A stretch of DNA of 18,452 nt from Hydnum rufescens UP504 (lineage: Eukaryota; Basidiomycota; Agaricomycetes; Cantharellales; Hydnaceae). How positions within the stretch are numbered: the first letter of the stretch is position 1; every line of letters begins with the position of its first letter. This document shows, piece after piece, positions 17,228 to 18,452 of this stretch. A program made the position numbers and the translations under genes. The stretch covers positions 10,352 to 28,803 of the forward strand of contig MU129325.1 in assembly GCA_014904985.1 (NCBI GenBank), read 5' to 3'. Under the pieces are notes generated by a model that saw nothing but the letters and a program-made list of their open reading frames with translations, was not told the DNA's origin and did not search any database.

Positions 17228-17806
17228 TGTAATATAGGCCATACTACGTATGTACATAGTAGTTCGTCTCATATTGTATCTTACATAATAGTGTGGCCAT
17301 GAGGATTCTAAGTCCCGGTCATGCCGGAATCAAACTATCTTCTTGCCCGGACCTCTTCGCTCTCGTGAGACCCATGAAACTAACGCCACCATGCCACTAC
17401 CCTGCGACTAAGTCACGTGATGATCTGACTGTACCAAGGCACGCGATCCGTCGCCATAGAGCATGGGGCAGAGACAGATACAGGAGAGTCGTGTACGAGC
17501 ACAACTCTACTAGGTAAGTGCCCGCTTCCAGTCGGTTAGCTAACCCACCACTTTGTCCTTAGATAGTAACTGAGCCCTTTGGCCAGTTACTACCACTTCC
17601 CACTTCCCCATCCTTTCCTCTCCTCATGTTTCTCCCATGCCCGAAGCGAAGCCAGTGCTTACCTTCATTTGTGGCCCTCCCGTTCGAAGCCAGTGCTTAG
17701 AATGGTTGGATTATCCTTTCTCTTCTATTCACAGATCTGTCAAATCCGCCTCATCTAACGATGACGAATACTGCAGCTTCTCGAAGTTGAGAGTCGCATT
17801 ATTACA
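17228..17806 (+). repeat. Probable 3' LTR of the Gypsy element
   Basis: Starts TGTAATA and ends TATTACA, perfect 7-bp inverted termini, 579 bp, located after pol, ORF-C and a polypurine tract. Contains an intron-like segment (GTAAGT 17516 ... GGTTAGCTAACC ... TCCTTAG ending 17562) and two copies of CGAAGCCAGTGCTTA (about 17648 and 17685). If the boundary is right the next five bases, CATAT, would be the target duplication. The 5' LTR is outside the window, so identity cannot be checked. Confidence 0.6.
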
Positions 17807-18452
17807 CATATGTTCAAAACTACCAGGGTACAGTCTGACTTTCCTGATGCTAGGCTCTGTCTTCACCTCAAATGCAGGAGATGCAGAGGAGAGGAGGGGG
17901 AGAATAGAGGATGAGATGGAAGCAGTTAGCCAAGGGCACAACTGCTATCTAAGGAGGTAAGGGAGGGATCAGCAAGAAGTAGAGATGTACTCTACCAGTG
18001 CTCATATGCAACTTGGTTTTCCTGCTCCAACTATGGAGCTTGCCAGCCAGGCAGCTGCTATGACAGGTGGGGTTTTCATTGGTACTCATGGCTGCATTTT
18101 TTATGATGTGGAGAGTGAAGAGGTCCCACCAACAGATGAGATTTGATTTTGTGAAGCCCACAATGACAATCCTCAACAGCCAGACAAATGTCAAAGGAAT
18201 GCATCTCAAATATTCCAGAGCCAAGGTCTTGGTTTTTGTTTCAAGGGTGAAGAGTTAAGAGTGCAGTTTAACACCTCCAAACTCTAGATATCACCCCTCA
18301 TGTGATTCTGCTGCAGATGCTCCACACAAATCAATATTATTTCTGAGGTAGGTGAGCTGCACTTTAAGAATTGAACCCAATGTTATGTCATAGCAAGGTC
18401 AAATTTGCAGATCCTGTTCTTAATGTCTGAAACATAGTATAATTTTCACCTA
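17807..18452. other. Flank with no recognised feature
   Basis: No hairpin A or B, no TIR, no retroelement motif. Reading frames are short (up to 91 codons) and carry no motif I know. A purine-rich GAGGAGAGGAGGGGGAGAAT stretch lies at about 17887-17906. Could be host intergenic DNA or an older insertion. Confidence 0.5.

Noticed and set aside
17516..17562. Host gene intron near the right edge
   Set aside because: Has GTAAGT, GCTAAC and TTAG but lies inside the probable LTR and no coding exon can be recognised on either side.
17637..17960. 107-codon plus-strand frame
   Set aside because: Crosses the probable LTR end at 17806 and has no recognisable motif.

Overview
The window looks like repeat-rich DNA from a filamentous fungus, most likely a basidiomycete. 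Evidence: a Ty3/Gypsy element with chromodomain, many intron-like segments of 87-115 nt with fungal GTRNGT donors and CTAAC branch points, and in-frame stop codons in the retroelement that are all TGA (fits CGA to TGA decay at methylated CpG). I see no intact single-copy host gene.

Backbone: one old Gypsy retrotransposon read on the + strand: RNase H, integrase and chromodomain (2218-4511), two further reading frames of unknown function (ORF-B 4582-5295; ORF-C starting at 5387 and continuing 15418-17209), a polypurine tract and a probable 3' LTR (17228-17806). It is broken by copies of a second, unfamiliar mobile element.

The second element is the main discovery. Three copies are resolved from ends and target duplications. 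E1 (5401-15409) sits in Gypsy ORF-C with duplication ATTGCTCC/GTTGCTCC. E2 (9119-13901) is nested inside E1 with a perfect 8-bp duplication CTTACTAA. E3 (1-200 plus about 651-2209) sits in the Gypsy RNase H gene and is flanked by CTTACAGC, one copy inverted. Ends are inverted, of the form CA(N)3TGGTCAGTCA. No transposase is visible.

E1 and E2 share an architecture: a ~650-bp near-perfect palindrome in the centre and, on each side, an array of units pointing OUTWARD. A unit is: exon-like stretch built of 15-bp tandem repeats; hairpin B (CCACACACCCGC/GCGGGTGTGTGG) at its end; a splice-donor-like GTRNGT; hairpin A (GCAAAAAGAGCAGC/GCTGCTCTTTTTGC) inside the intron-like part; CTAAC; pyrimidine-rich stretch; AG. 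I count 30 B and 26 A hairpins. Removing E2 restores one 105-nt intron of E1, which independently validates the parsing.

The left edge (1-2217) shows an inversion: the left end of E3 and the adjoining Gypsy RT/RNase H fragment are reversed relative to the right end of E3 and the rest of pol. 17807-18452 is flank with nothing I can identify.
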